NCBI GenBank assembly: GCA_900542005.1
Contig: UQLW01000009.1
Coordinates: forward strand, 1 to 64,000
Direction of reading: 5' to 3'
DNA length: 64,000 bases
Source of the DNA: an uncultured Eubacteriales bacterium
GTDB taxonomy: Bacteria > Bacillota > Clostridia > Christensenellales > UMGS416
The translations under genes and the position numbers were made by a program. The notes beneath the pieces were generated by a model. That model ran no database searches. It had not been told where the DNA came from and was given only the letters and a program-made list of their open reading frames with translations. Positions within the stretch are counted from its first letter, which is position 1, and every line of letters starts with the position of its first letter. This document shows, piece after piece, positions 7,380-15,930 of the stretch.

Positions 7380-7423
7380 TTGCATTTGCCACCCGATGTG
7401 GTACAATGATGGAAACGCTTACA
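7380..7423 (+). promoter_or_regulatory. Promoter with cre/LacI-type operator for the sugar operon
   Basis: TTGCAT (7380-7385) and TACAAT (7402-7407) are 16 bases apart. Immediately downstream, ATGGAAACGCTTACA (7409-7423) fits the catabolite-responsive element pattern WTGNAANCGNWNNCW at every defined position. Binding of CcpA or another LacI-family protein there would block initiation, fitting a glucose-repressed sugar operon. The regulator itself is not in the window. Confidence 0.65.
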
Positions 7424-7440
7424 TGAAGGGAGCATTTGCC

Positions 7441-8289
7441 ATGGCTTTTGTGCTGTCGGCCTTTGCCGACGAGATTGATTCCTCCCTGGATGAACAGATT
7501 CGCGTGCTGCGGCAAACCGGCATCCGATATGTGGAATATCGCTCCGGCGATGGAAAGAACATATCGGATCACAGCGTGAAGGAGGCGGAGCAAGCGGCGC
7601 GGCGCCTGCAGGACGCGGGCATTGCCCTGTCGGCCTTGGGTTCGCCCATAGGCAAGGTCGATATAACCGCCCCCTTTGCGCCCCATATGGATCTTTTCCG
7701 GCATACCCTGGATCTGGCGGAAGCGATGCAGGCCCCCTATATTCGGATTTTCAGCTTCTTCATGCCGCAGGGCGAGGATCCGGCCCGTTACCGCAGCCAG
7801 GTGGTGGACCGCATGAGCGCCTTTGCCGAGGCGGCGCAGGGGCGGCCGGTTACGCTGCTGCATGAAAACGAAAAGGAAATATACGGCGATATCCCGGAGC
7901 GGTGCCTGGATATCCTGCAGGCGGTGGGCAGCCCCAAGCTGCGGGTCACCTATGATTTTTCCAACTTTGTGCAGTGCGGCTGCGACAACATGGCTGCCTG
8001 GCAGCTTTTGCAGGACGAGGTGGTCTATTTCCACCTGAAGGATTCGGTATATAGCGGCGAGCATGCTCAGCGCGACCGCGGGCTGGAGGTGACGGGTAAC
8101 GGCCACCGGCCCGTAGGCGAGGGAGACGGCTGCTGCCGCGCAATTCTGGAGCAGGCGCAGGAGCGGGGCTTCGATGGCTTTGCCAGCGTGGAACCCCACC
8201 TGGGCGAGGAATACGGCGGCAGCGGCGAAGCGCGTTTCCTTAGGGCGGCGCGCGCCGCCCGGCTGCTGCTGGATCAAATAGGAAGGTGA
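7441..8289 (+). CDS. Sugar phosphate isomerase/epimerase family protein (TIM barrel)
   Basis: A 282-residue protein of the xylose-isomerase-like TIM-barrel (AP endonuclease 2) superfamily. Seen are the opening FVLSAFADEID, a central TLLHENEKEIYGD with the metal-ligand Glu, VTYDFSNFVQCG with Asp, VYFHLKDS with His, and GFASVEPHL with Glu near the C-terminus. The substrate cannot be read from sequence. ATG 7441 is chosen because AAGGGAG lies 8 bases upstream and the family N-terminus begins here. It is followed at 10 bases by the first dehydrogenase, so the two probably act on the same sugar. Confidence 0.85.
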   Translation: MAFVLSAFADEIDSSLDEQIRVLRQTGIRYVEYRSGDGKNISDHSVKEAEQAARRLQDAGIALSALGSPIGKVDITAPFAPHMDLFRHTLDLAEAMQAPYIRIFSFFMPQGEDPARYRSQVVDRMSAFAEAAQGRPVTLLHENEKEIYGDIPERCLDILQAVGSPKLRVTYDFSNFVQCGCDNMAAWQLLQDEVVYFHLKDSVYSGEHAQRDRGLEVTGNGHRPVGEGDGCCRAILEQAQERGFDGFASVEPHLGEEYGGSGEARFLRAARAARLLLDQIGR

Positions 8290-8299
8290 GGAGCGGAAG

Positions 8300-9346
8300 A
8301 TGAAAAAGGTACGTTGTGCGGTTGTGGGCCTTGGGGCCATTGGACCGACCCATGTAGAGGCTATCACGCGGCTGGAGGAGACGGAGCTGGCGGCGGTTTG
8401 CGACATCGTCCGGGAAAAGGCCGAGGCCATGGCGGCCAAGCATGGCTGCAAGGCCTATGACGACTTTGATACGATGCTCCAGGATCCGGATATCGATCTG
8501 GTGCATGTCTGCCTGCCCAGCGGGATGCACGCGGATTTTGGTATCCGCGCAGCAAAGGCCGGCAAGCATGTGCTGGTGGAAAAGCCCATCGACGTGACGC
8601 TGGAGGCGGCCCAGCGGCTGGTGGATGCCTGCCGCGATGCGGGCGTCGTGCTCTCCTGCATTTCGCAGCATCGCTTTGATCCCGATTTTGTCAAGGCGAA
8701 GGAGGGGCTTGAACAGGGCTTGTTCGGTAAGCCTGTCTTTGGCGGCTCCTATACCAAGTGGTACCGTTCCCAGCAGTATTATGACAGCGGCGACTGGCGC
8801 GGCACCTGGGAGCTGGACGGCGGCGGCGCGCTGATGAACCAAAGCGTGCATTATGTGGATATGGTGCAATACCTGGTAGGCGAGGTGGAGGAGGTCACGG
8901 CCTATGCCGGATGCCTGGCGCATGAGCGTATTGAGGTAGAGGACACCGCCACGGCTATCCTGAAGTTCAAAAATGGCGCGCTGGGCACCCTGGAGGGGCA
9001 CACGGTGGCCATCCCCGGCTTCCATACCAGGCTGGACGTATACGGCACGGAGGGCAGCTTTATCATTGAAAACGATAAGCTGCGCGAATGGCGGCCCAAG
9101 GATACGATCGGCGAAGGCGGGTTCTATGGCGAGGTACGCGACGCAGACCAGCAGAAGCCGGGCGATACCGGAGCCGGCAGCGCGGCCATTGCCGGAAGCT
9201 CCCACCAGCGGCAGATCCAGAACGTGGCGCAGGCGATCCTGACCGGCGGCGCCCCGGCCATTACCGGCGAGGATGCCATGAAGCCGCTGGCTATTGTGCT
9301 GGCCGTATACCGTTCCGCCCGCGAGGGCCATGCGGTAAAGCTTTAG
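8300..9346 (+). CDS. Gfo/Idh/MocA family oxidoreductase
   Basis: A 348-residue NAD(P)-dependent sugar or inositol dehydrogenase. The Rossmann fold opens with VGLGAIGPTH (residues 9-18), and the family motif VLVEKPIDVT holds the catalytic Lys of the EKP signature near residues 92-101. The C-terminal domain shows GTWELDGGGALMNQSVHYVDMV, where the active-site His lies. Substrate unknown. The gene is the middle member of a three-gene operon, 13 bases before a second family member, which suggests a multi-step oxidation-epimerisation route. Confidence 0.9.
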   Translation: MKKVRCAVVGLGAIGPTHVEAITRLEETELAAVCDIVREKAEAMAAKHGCKAYDDFDTMLQDPDIDLVHVCLPSGMHADFGIRAAKAGKHVLVEKPIDVTLEAAQRLVDACRDAGVVLSCISQHRFDPDFVKAKEGLEQGLFGKPVFGGSYTKWYRSQQYYDSGDWRGTWELDGGGALMNQSVHYVDMVQYLVGEVEEVTAYAGCLAHERIEVEDTATAILKFKNGALGTLEGHTVAIPGFHTRLDVYGTEGSFIIENDKLREWRPKDTIGEGGFYGEVRDADQQKPGDTGAGSAAIAGSSHQRQIQNVAQAILTGGAPAITGEDAMKPLAIVLAVYRSAREGHAVKL

Positions 9347-9358
9347 GAGGGCGATGAA

Positions 9359-10375
9359 GTGAAGACGTTACGGGCGGCCATCATCGGCTGCGGCGGAATC
9401 CATCATGTGCATGCCAAGACCCTGGCGGATATCCCGGGGGTGGAGCTGGCGGCGGTATGCGATAACAAGCCAGAGCGGGCGGAGGCCTCCGCTAAGGCCT
9501 ATGGCGCCCGGGCTTATACCCGGGCGGAGGACGTCTATGCCCTGCCGGATGTGGACGTCGTGCATATTACAACGCCCCATTACCTCCATGCGCCCATGGC
9601 GGTGGCGGCCCTTCAGGCAGGGAAATATGTGCTGTGTGAAAAGCCGATGGCAACCAGCTGCGCCGACGCCAAGGCCATGGTTGCCTGCGGCGGCGGCCGG
9701 CTGGGAATCATTTTCCAGAACCGCTACAACGCCGCCTCCGAACGGCTGAAGCAAATTGTTTCCGGCGGCGAATACGGCGCGCTTACCTGCATTCGCGGCC
9801 AGGTGACCTGGATCCGGACGCCCGCCTACTACAGCGACGATTGGCATGGACGCAAGGCGCTGGAGGGCGGTGGCGTCATGATGAACCAGGCCATCCATAC
9901 GCTGGATCTGGTGCAGTGGCTGGCCGGACCTGCCCTGACGGTGACAGGGCAGGTCAATACCCAGGCTTTGTCCGGCGTGATCGAGGTAGAGGATACGGCT
10001 CAATTCCGGATCCGCTTTGCCAGCGGAGCGGTCGGCCTGTTCTACGCCACGACCGGTTATGGCGTCGACGACGAAGTAGAGGTAGAGGCCGTGCTGGAAA
10101 AGGGTGTGTTCTGGCTGCGGGGCGACCAGCTTTACCGCCGGCCTCACGGCCAGGAGCTGGAGATGATATGCCGGAACGAAAACCTGATCCCCAAGGGAAA
10201 GGATTATTGGGGGACCGGCCACCTGAAGCAGATTGCTGATTACTATGACGCGATCCGCAACAACCGGCCGATCCGGATCGACGGCCGGGAGGGCTATGCG
10301 GCGCTTTCCATCGTACAGGCGCTTTACCGGTCCGCAGAGGCTGGCGGCGTGGAGACGGCTGTGGAGCCGCTATAA
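9359..10375 (+). CDS. Gfo/Idh/MocA family oxidoreductase (second copy)
   Basis: A 338-residue paralogue of the preceding gene. It has IIGCGGIHHVH (Rossmann), YVLCEKPMATS (catalytic EKP) and EGGGVMMNQAIHTLDLVQW (substrate-binding domain). GTG 9359 is the start, with AGGAGGG six bases upstream; the nearby ATG 9354 hits a stop at once. The two dehydrogenases are clearly diverged, so they likely carry out different steps rather than being a recent duplication. A terminator follows. Confidence 0.9.
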   Translation: MKTLRAAIIGCGGIHHVHAKTLADIPGVELAAVCDNKPERAEASAKAYGARAYTRAEDVYALPDVDVVHITTPHYLHAPMAVAALQAGKYVLCEKPMATSCADAKAMVACGGGRLGIIFQNRYNAASERLKQIVSGGEYGALTCIRGQVTWIRTPAYYSDDWHGRKALEGGGVMMNQAIHTLDLVQWLAGPALTVTGQVNTQALSGVIEVEDTAQFRIRFASGAVGLFYATTGYGVDDEVEVEAVLEKGVFWLRGDQLYRRPHGQELEMICRNENLIPKGKDYWGTGHLKQIADYYDAIRNNRPIRIDGREGYAALSIVQALYRSAEAGGVETAVEPL

Positions 10376-10384
10376 GCAAAGAAA

Positions 10385-10419
10385 AAATAAAAGGCGGGGT
10401 TCCGCCTTTTATTTTTTTT
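10385..10419 (+). terminator. Terminator of the sugar operon
   Basis: AAAAGGCGG...CCGCCTTTT hairpin followed by ATTTTTTTT. Confidence 0.9.
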
Positions 10420-10580
10420 GGATATCTATACCAGCGGGCTGCGTTTGGGGCAAATGGGTCCTTTGCCTTGCGGCTTTTGCCAGCGCTGCCAGAAGCCGCT
10501 GGCTTTGCCATCAATCATCGGGGATGGAGCGCACGACGCGGGGTCACAATGACTGTGCGGCCGATGACGCCGGAGAAAGG

Positions 10581-11843
10581 ATGAAGGTCATGTGGCGATA
10601 TAAGGTGGAAAAAAGCCCGCCGCTGCACGGCACGGTGGAAGCAAGTATTTCCAAAAACAGCGTTTTGCCGTTGATGGCAGCCAGCCTGCTGACAGAAGAA
10701 GCCGTGGTGCTCTCGAAGGTACCGCGGCTGCAGGATGTTTGGGCCATGGGGGAGCTGCTGACGGCTTTGGGCGTCGAGGTTGAGTATGAAGGCGAGGGCG
10801 TGCGGCTTAGATGCCGACAGGGGCGGCCGATGGCAGCGCCCCTTGAGCTGACGCGGCAGCTGCGGGCGTCCTTTATCGTATTGGGGCCCCTGGCGGCGCG
10901 CTTTGGCGAGGCATTCGTCCCGCTGCCCGGCGGATGCGGGATCGGCGCGCGGCCTGTCGATCTGCACCTTAAGGGGCTGAGCCAGATGGGCGCGGAAATT
11001 GCCAGCGGCCATGGCGGCATTTCCTGCCGGGGCAGGCTGCAGGGCGCCCATATTTATCTGGACTACCCCAGCGTGGGCTGCACCGAAAACCTGATGATGG
11101 CGGCCAGCCTGGCCCAAGGGCAGACGGTGCTCTACAATGCGGCCCGGGAGCCGGAGATCGTCGATCTGGCTGGACTGCTGAACGCCATGGGCGGACGGGT
11201 AACAGGCGCCGGTTCGGGCACCCTGTGCATCGAGGGGCAGCGCGCCCTATCGGGCGCGGTATACCGCCCCATTGCCGACCGCATTGAGGCAGGCACCTAC
11301 CTATATGGCGCGGCGGTTACCCGGGGCGACGTGCGGGTGAACCATATTCCACCCCAATACCTGCAGCCGGTCATCGCCAAGCTCAGGCTCTCCGGGGCCG
11401 ATGTTTGGGAGGGGCCCGACTGGGTGCGCGTGCGGGCGGCGGGGCGCCCGCAGGCCGTGGACCTGCAGACGCTTCCCTGGCCGGGCTTTCCCACCGATAT
11501 GCAGTCGGCGGCCATGGTGACGGCCTGCATGGCTGACGGAACCAGCCTGATAACGGAAACGGTGTTTGAAAACCGGTTTATGCTGGCGCCGGAGCTGGTG
11601 CGGATGGGCGCATCGGTGCGGGTGCAGGGCAATACCGCCGTGGTAGAGGGGATCCCGTGGCTGAAAGCGGCCCAGGTGGAAGCTCCGGACCTGCGCGCGG
11701 GGGCGGCGCTGGTGCTGGCGGCGCTGGGCGCGGAGGGCGTGTCCACCATTGTGGACAGCGGCCATATCTGCCGGGGCTACGAGGACCTGCCAGGCAAGCT
11801 GGCGGCGCTGGGCGCGCCGATCGAAGCCCTGAAGCAATCCTAA
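10581..11843 (+). CDS. murA: UDP-N-acetylglucosamine 1-carboxyvinyltransferase
   Basis: A 420-residue MurA, first committed enzyme of peptidoglycan precursor synthesis, transferring enolpyruvate from PEP to UDP-GlcNAc. Seen are Lys25-Asn26 (SKNSVLP), the catalytic Cys119 in LPGGCGIGARPVD, and AAREPEIVDLAGLLNAMGG. I start at ATG 10581 with GGAG five bases upstream; ATG 10590 is possible. Retention of Cys119 predicts fosfomycin sensitivity of this copy. It precedes spoIID as in many spore formers. Confidence 0.9.
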   Translation: MKVMWRYKVEKSPPLHGTVEASISKNSVLPLMAASLLTEEAVVLSKVPRLQDVWAMGELLTALGVEVEYEGEGVRLRCRQGRPMAAPLELTRQLRASFIVLGPLAARFGEAFVPLPGGCGIGARPVDLHLKGLSQMGAEIASGHGGISCRGRLQGAHIYLDYPSVGCTENLMMAASLAQGQTVLYNAAREPEIVDLAGLLNAMGGRVTGAGSGTLCIEGQRALSGAVYRPIADRIEAGTYLYGAAVTRGDVRVNHIPPQYLQPVIAKLRLSGADVWEGPDWVRVRAAGRPQAVDLQTLPWPGFPTDMQSAAMVTACMADGTSLITETVFENRFMLAPELVRMGASVRVQGNTAVVEGIPWLKAAQVEAPDLRAGAALVLAALGAEGVSTIVDSGHICRGYEDLPGKLAALGAPIEALKQS

Positions 11844-11914
11844 ACCCAAGCCAAGGCATAATCGTCCCTTCGCCGTGCATACTGTGGCTCAGCACAGGTT
11901 GGGAGGGACAAACC

Positions 11915-12964
11915 GTGAGACGAATGTATCGAACTGTACGCAGGCCAGGGCCGCCGCCGGCGCTCTTGGCCGTGCTGGTGCTGGCGCTGCTGGCCGTGGC
12001 TCTCTATCATCCCCGGAGCCGGTCCGAGGTATCCGAGGACGTCCCCGGCAGGGCGGGGCCGCCAGAGCAGGCCGTGGAGGTAACGTTGATTCCACCCCAG
12101 GCTGCCGGCGAGGCGGATAGCTATGAAGCGCCTGAGATTCAGGTCTACGATCCGGATACCCATAAGCTTTTGACCATGAGCCTGGAAGAATACGTTGTGC
12201 GCGTCGTGGCGGCTGAAATGCCGGCCAGCTACGAAAGCGAAGCGCTGAAGGCCCAGGCCGTGGCTGCCCGTACGCTGACTGTCTATAAAATGCAGCATGG
12301 CGGCTGCTCAAAGGCGGAGGACGCCGATGTATGCGCCGACCACGGGCATTGTCAGGCCTATTGCTCCGAAGCCAATATGCGTGAAAAGTGGGGCGGCGAT
12401 ACCCAGCAATATTTGGATAAAATCCTTATGGCGGTAACCGAGACGGCAGGCGAAATCATCTGCTATCAGGACGAGCCCATCGAGGTATTCTACCATGCCC
12501 AGAGCGCAGGGGCCACAGAACGGCTTGAGAACGTTTTTAACGGCTCAGAGCCCTATCTTATCAGCGTAGCCTCCACCGAGCGGGTAGAGCCCGTACAGGA
12601 GGCGTTGGACGCTGGCGAGGTGGTTCGGAGGATCAACGGCGCCTATCCTAAGGCTGGACTGTCCGCCGCCCAGCTCAGCAGCCAGATTGAGGTGACCGCC
12701 AGCAACGAAAGCGGACGGGTATCCCAGGTGCGCATGGGTAACGTTACGCTGACCGGCGTGGAGGTCCGGCGCGCCCTGGGGCTGCGTTCGGCGCAGTTCA
12801 CCGTATCCTTCTCCGGCGATACGGTCGTATTTACCACCCTCGGATATGGCCATGGCGTTGGAATGAGCCAGGCGGGCGCGCAGTCCATGGCGCAGCAGGG
12901 CGAGGATTACGTCGGTATTCTGACCCATTATTATCCGGGTACCAGCATTCAAGGGCTTACCTGA
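11915..12964 (+). CDS. spoIID: Stage II sporulation protein D (SpoIID/LytB family)
   Basis: A 349-residue protein with one N-terminal membrane helix (about residues 15-30) and the SpoIID domain: SLEEYVVRVVAAEMPASYE, LKAQAVAARTLTVYKM, and the C-terminal YGHGVGMSQAGAQSMA. SpoIID is a mother-cell lytic transglycosylase that, with SpoIIP and SpoIIM, drives engulfment. The start is GTG 11915 with GGGAGGG seven bases upstream. The neighbours murA and spoIIQ support the call. Confidence 0.93.
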   Translation: MRRMYRTVRRPGPPPALLAVLVLALLAVALYHPRSRSEVSEDVPGRAGPPEQAVEVTLIPPQAAGEADSYEAPEIQVYDPDTHKLLTMSLEEYVVRVVAAEMPASYESEALKAQAVAARTLTVYKMQHGGCSKAEDADVCADHGHCQAYCSEANMREKWGGDTQQYLDKILMAVTETAGEIICYQDEPIEVFYHAQSAGATERLENVFNGSEPYLISVASTERVEPVQEALDAGEVVRRINGAYPKAGLSAAQLSSQIEVTASNESGRVSQVRMGNVTLTGVEVRRALGLRSAQFTVSFSGDTVVFTTLGYGHGVGMSQAGAQSMAQQGEDYVGILTHYYPGTSIQGLT

Positions 12965-13025
12965 TGCTTCCAGTATGGGTATAAAATACTAATGTTGGGT
13001 CATACTTCCCTTGGAGGTGTGAACC

Positions 13026-13718
13026 ATGAATACGAACAACGAACGGTATCGTCATTATGCCCGGGCGGTCAAGCGGTTTTTCCGCCGCAACGGGGCAATC
13101 TGCGCGGCCGGCGCCTGCGCGCTGATGGTGGGCGCGGTATTTGCCGTATCCACCCTGCGCAACGGCCAGCCGGAGCCTACGACCCCCACCGCGCCTGCAG
13201 CCCCCAGCCAGGTGATGGCCACCCAACAGGCCGTGCAGCAGCCCGCGGTGGCCAGCACGACAAGCGCGGCCGCTACCACGACGGCCCCTGCCCAGGCGCA
13301 AGACCAGGGCCGGCAGATGATTTGGCCGGTAAAGGGGGAGATCCAACTGGAATATGCCAAGGATAAGCTGGTCTTTCAGCCGACCCTGGGCCAGTGGGCC
13401 GTGCACCCGGCGCTGGATATCCAAGCCCAGCCTGGCATTGACGTCGTAGCCGCCATGCAGGGCCGTGTGGAAACGGTACGGGAGGACAAAATGCTGGGCA
13501 AAACGGTTGTCGTGCTGCACGAGGATGGATGGAAAAGCTATTACTGCTCGCTTAAGACGATCGACGTGACGGTGGGCGATACGCTGAAGGCTGGAGAAAA
13601 GCTGGGCACGGTGGGGCAAAGCGCGCTGGAGGAGGTCAACCAGGGCAGCCACTTGCATTTCGTGCTGGAGCGGGATGGGGAGACGGTGAACCCGCTGGAT
13701 TATCTGCCGGCGCAGTGA
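13026..13718 (+). CDS. spoIIQ: Stage II sporulation protein Q-like M23 peptidase
   Basis: A 230-residue protein with a cytoplasmic N-terminus, one membrane helix (about 24-43), a Thr/Ala/Pro-rich linker, and a LytM (M23) domain. Both zinc motifs are intact: His127-x3-Asp131 and His209-Leu-His211. B. subtilis SpoIIQ lacks a complete site, whereas clostridial versions often keep it, so this one may be enzymatically active. SpoIIQ sits on the forespore side and binds SpoIIIAH across the septum. The family call relies on location right after spoIID. Confidence 0.85.
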   Translation: MNTNNERYRHYARAVKRFFRRNGAICAAGACALMVGAVFAVSTLRNGQPEPTTPTAPAAPSQVMATQQAVQQPAVASTTSAAATTTAPAQAQDQGRQMIWPVKGEIQLEYAKDKLVFQPTLGQWAVHPALDIQAQPGIDVVAAMQGRVETVREDKMLGKTVVVLHEDGWKSYYCSLKTIDVTVGDTLKAGEKLGTVGQSALEEVNQGSHLHFVLERDGETVNPLDYLPAQ

Positions 13719-13763
13719 GCGTGCCCGTGGCCCCGGAGCATAGGGCTGTAGCCATAAAACAGT

Positions 13764-13805
13764 AAATCCTACCCATGGTTTCGTCCACAGGTAGGATTTT
13801 TTTTG
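13764..13805 (+). terminator. Terminator after spoIIQ
   Basis: AAATCCTACC pairs with GGTAGGATTT over 10 bp, followed by a T run. Confidence 0.9.
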
Positions 13806-13938
13806 TTGCGGTGGCGAAGCGGCGCCAAGGGTTCCCTTATCTGAAGAAGGGCCCTTCCGCAGCCCCCATATGGGGCGCGGCGGTTCATAGCCCTGTAAGC
13901 CGCCCGATGGATCTACCGGCTTAGCCTCCGCGCTGTAA

Positions 13939-13967
13939 TTGCCTTTTTTGAATGCCGGAAGTATAAT
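13939..13967 (+). promoter_or_regulatory. SigA promoter for the Imm5-like gene
   Basis: TTGCCT (13939-13944) and TATAAT (13962-13967) are 17 bases apart, 28 bases before the start codon. No other signal was seen in 13806-13938. Confidence 0.75.
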
Positions 13968-13995
13968 TCAGGCAAAGGAATCGGGAGGCAGGAAA

Positions 13996-14574
13996 ATGGA
14001 TTGGATCGATGAAGTATCGATAAGGCTCAAAAAGGGAAATCAAGTTTTATTTACCAAAAGCTCAGCGTATATGCAGGATTTGATCCTTCTGTTTGAAGCG
14101 CAAGACCACCGGGTTATGGCGTTATGGGCATTTGATTTTGCGGCTGAATCCATTGCAAAGCTGGAAGGAAAATATCCGCAGGAAAAGCGCCCGCGGGAAG
14201 CGTTGGAAGCGGCTCGGGACTGGGCGTCTGGGAAAATCAAAATGCGGCTGGCCCAACGGAAAATATTGGATTGCCATGCCTTTGCAAAAGAAATAGATAA
14301 TAAAGAAGATATCGCCATTTGCCATGCCATCGGCCAAGCCTGTTCGGTCGTGCATACTGCTGGACACGCCATCGGCTATCCGGTCTATGACCTTACGGCC
14401 ATTATCGTTCAATATGGGATTGAAAAATGCAAAGCCGCTGTAGAACAACGGAAACGGCAATACATCGAAAGGCTCATATACTGGAAGGATCATCTGCCTG
14501 ATGATCCAGGCGTATGGGCGGATTTTATGCTCAGAGGCCCGTGTAGTGGGATAGGCCTTCTATTTGATGACTGA
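13996..14574 (+). CDS. Putative immunity protein, Imm5-like
   Basis: A 192-residue all-helical protein resembling the family annotated as putative immunity protein (Imm5-like). It has an Ala-rich LWAFDFAAESIAKLEGKYP segment, RPREALEAARDWASGKI, and ICHAIGQACSVVHTAGHAIG. Such proteins neutralise polymorphic toxins, but no toxin gene lies next to this one. The start is ATG 13996 with GGGAGG seven bases upstream. It ends 15 bases inside the convergent hxlR gene. It breaks the usual spoIIQ-spoIIID order and is likely acquired. The family call is tentative. Confidence 0.55.
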   Translation: MDWIDEVSIRLKKGNQVLFTKSSAYMQDLILLFEAQDHRVMALWAFDFAAESIAKLEGKYPQEKRPREALEAARDWASGKIKMRLAQRKILDCHAFAKEIDNKEDIAICHAIGQACSVVHTAGHAIGYPVYDLTAIIVQYGIEKCKAAVEQRKRQYIERLIYWKDHLPDDPGVWADFMLRGPCSGIGLLFDD

Positions 14575-14886
14575 TTGATAATACCTTCCAAAATCGGCTA
14601 GGGCGTCAATAATCGGCAGCATTTCTTTGCCGAGTTCTGTGAGGCCATACTCGACTCGTGGGGGCGTCGTCTGATAATCGTGCCGGTAGGCGAGCCCGTC
14701 GTCTATCATTTGGCGCAGGCTGTCTGTCAAGACCTTCTGCGATATCCCATCCAGATCCCTCTGCAATTCATTAAAGCGCCACGGGCGCGCTTTCAGATTC
14801 CGAAGGATCAATAGTTTCCACTTCCCGCCGATCAAAGAAACCGCGGTTGCTACCGGGCACACCGGAAGCTCATCCTTTGTTTTCAT
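14560..14886 (-). CDS. HxlR-family winged-helix transcriptional regulator
   Basis: A 108-residue protein with the HxlR signature: IGGKWKLLILRNL, RPWRFNELQRDLDGISQKVLTDSLRQM and a wing with PPRVEYGLTELG. A single Cys at residue 10 (PVCPVA) sits where redox-sensing relatives such as YodB carry their sensor Cys. The start is ATG 14886 with a GGGGGTG site; a longer reading into the shared promoter is rejected. It is divergent from the cupin gene, the usual target arrangement. Confidence 0.88.
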   Translation of the reverse strand: MKTKDELPVCPVATAVSLIGGKWKLLILRNLKARPWRFNELQRDLDGISQKVLTDSLRQMIDDGLAYRHDYQTTPPRVEYGLTELGKEMLPIIDALADFGRYYQSVIK

Positions 14887-14906
14887 CACGATACACCCCC
14901 AGGCCC

Positions 14907-14983
14907 AGTATAATGCATTCTTTTTTGTATGTACAGTTATAAAAAAGTGCGTGCTTGTTTTTGGCGGCGTAAGCTTATACACT
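14907..14983. promoter_or_regulatory. Divergent promoters between hxlR and the cupin gene
   Basis: Leftward: TGTACA (14930-14935) and TATACT (read on the minus strand, 14907-14912) with 17-base spacing. Rightward: TTGTTT (14955-14960) and TACACT (14978-14983) with 17-base spacing. The two promoters are back to back, so one HxlR dimer between them could control both genes. Confidence 0.55.
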
Positions 14984-15029
14984 AAAGGCAAGCAAGCAAT
15001 CTTGCGAATCATCTTTGGAGGTCAAAATC

Positions 15030-15383
15030 ATGGCAAACTACACGAAAACCAACATCGCAAACGAAGGCCGCGTCGAGCTTCACGATACTCTGGCCTTGAC
15101 CGGCGCAGAGGTCAGCGTCAACCAGCTTCCCGCCGGCGCGTGCGTACCGTTCGTACATGCTCACAAGAATAACGAGGAAATCTACGGTATCCTTGTAGGG
15201 GAAGGAAAGGCTGTAATCGACGGCGAGGAAGTCGCACTTGCTGCCGGGGATTGGCTGAAAATCGCCCCTGCCGCTAAGCGCCAATTCTTTGCGGGGGCAA
15301 ATTCCAGCATCACCTATGTCTGCATACAGGTCAAAGAAAACTCCCTTGGAGCGTTTACCGCAGAGGATGCCGTTGCGGGCTAA
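15030..15383 (+). CDS. Cupin-domain protein
   Basis: A 117-residue single-domain cupin. Motif 1 is PFVHAHKNNEEIYGILVGEGKAVIDGE and motif 2 is LAAGDWLKIAPAAKRQF, with His residues available for metal binding. Small cupins of this kind may be isomerases, dioxygenases or binding proteins, and no substrate can be assigned. The start is ATG 15030 with TTTGGAGG eight bases upstream. It is divergent from hxlR and is probably that regulator's target in a response to reactive electrophiles or oxidants. Confidence 0.8.
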   Translation: MANYTKTNIANEGRVELHDTLALTGAEVSVNQLPAGACVPFVHAHKNNEEIYGILVGEGKAVIDGEEVALAAGDWLKIAPAAKRQFFAGANSSITYVCIQVKENSLGAFTAEDAVAG

Positions 15384-15590
15384 ATAAGACCGGCAAAACG
15401 AAGCGCGGTGGAGGATGATTCCCAAACCGCGCTTTGTTCCTTTTTGGATGCGCCCTATACCCCGGGGCTTTCCTGCCGCCATGGCGGGATGGCCCCGGCA
15501 TGGGACGGAAGGCGCGCGATTTTTTCTGCCTGGTATGGCCGGCTTCTTTCCATCATATATATGTAAAAAACCGGATGGGGGAGGAGCATC

Positions 15591-15854
15591 ATGCAGGAAT
15601 ATATCAAGGAGCGCTGCCAGGCGATAGGCCTTTATATTGTGGAAACAGGCGCAACCGTGCGGCAGGCAGCGGCGCAGTTTGGTATTTCAAAGTCATCGGT
15701 CCATAAGGACATGGTGCAGCGGCTGCCGCAGATTAACAGCCAGTTGGCCGGCGATGTGGCCAAGGTGCTGGAGAAAAATATGGCTGAACGGCACATCCGC
15801 GGCGGATATGCCACCTATTTGAAGTATCACCATGAGGAAATGGCGGCGCGTTGA
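15591..15854 (+). CDS. spoIIID: Sporulation transcriptional regulator SpoIIID
   Basis: An 87-residue protein of the expected SpoIIID size, with the helix-turn-helix TVRQAAAQFGISKSSVHKDM and the basic C-terminal part MAERHIRGGYATYLKY. SpoIIID tunes SigE-dependent genes in the mother cell. GGGGGAGGAGC precedes ATG 15591. The position between spoIIQ and mbl matches the conserved locus. The 207 bases upstream are otherwise empty. Confidence 0.94.
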   Translation: MQEYIKERCQAIGLYIVETGATVRQAAAQFGISKSSVHKDMVQRLPQINSQLAGDVAKVLEKNMAERHIRGGYATYLKYHHEEMAAR

Positions 15855-15863
15855 CAGCGGGAT

Positions 15864-15892
15864 TTGACGGCCTAAATTCGCTATGCTACAAT
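15864..15892 (+). promoter_or_regulatory. SigA promoter for mbl
   Basis: TTGACG (15864-15869) and TACAAT (15887-15892) are 17 bases apart, 38 bases before the mbl start. Confidence 0.75.
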
Positions 15893-15930
15893 GACAGATA
15901 AAGGTTGCGGCGGGCGAGGGAGGCTTGTAA

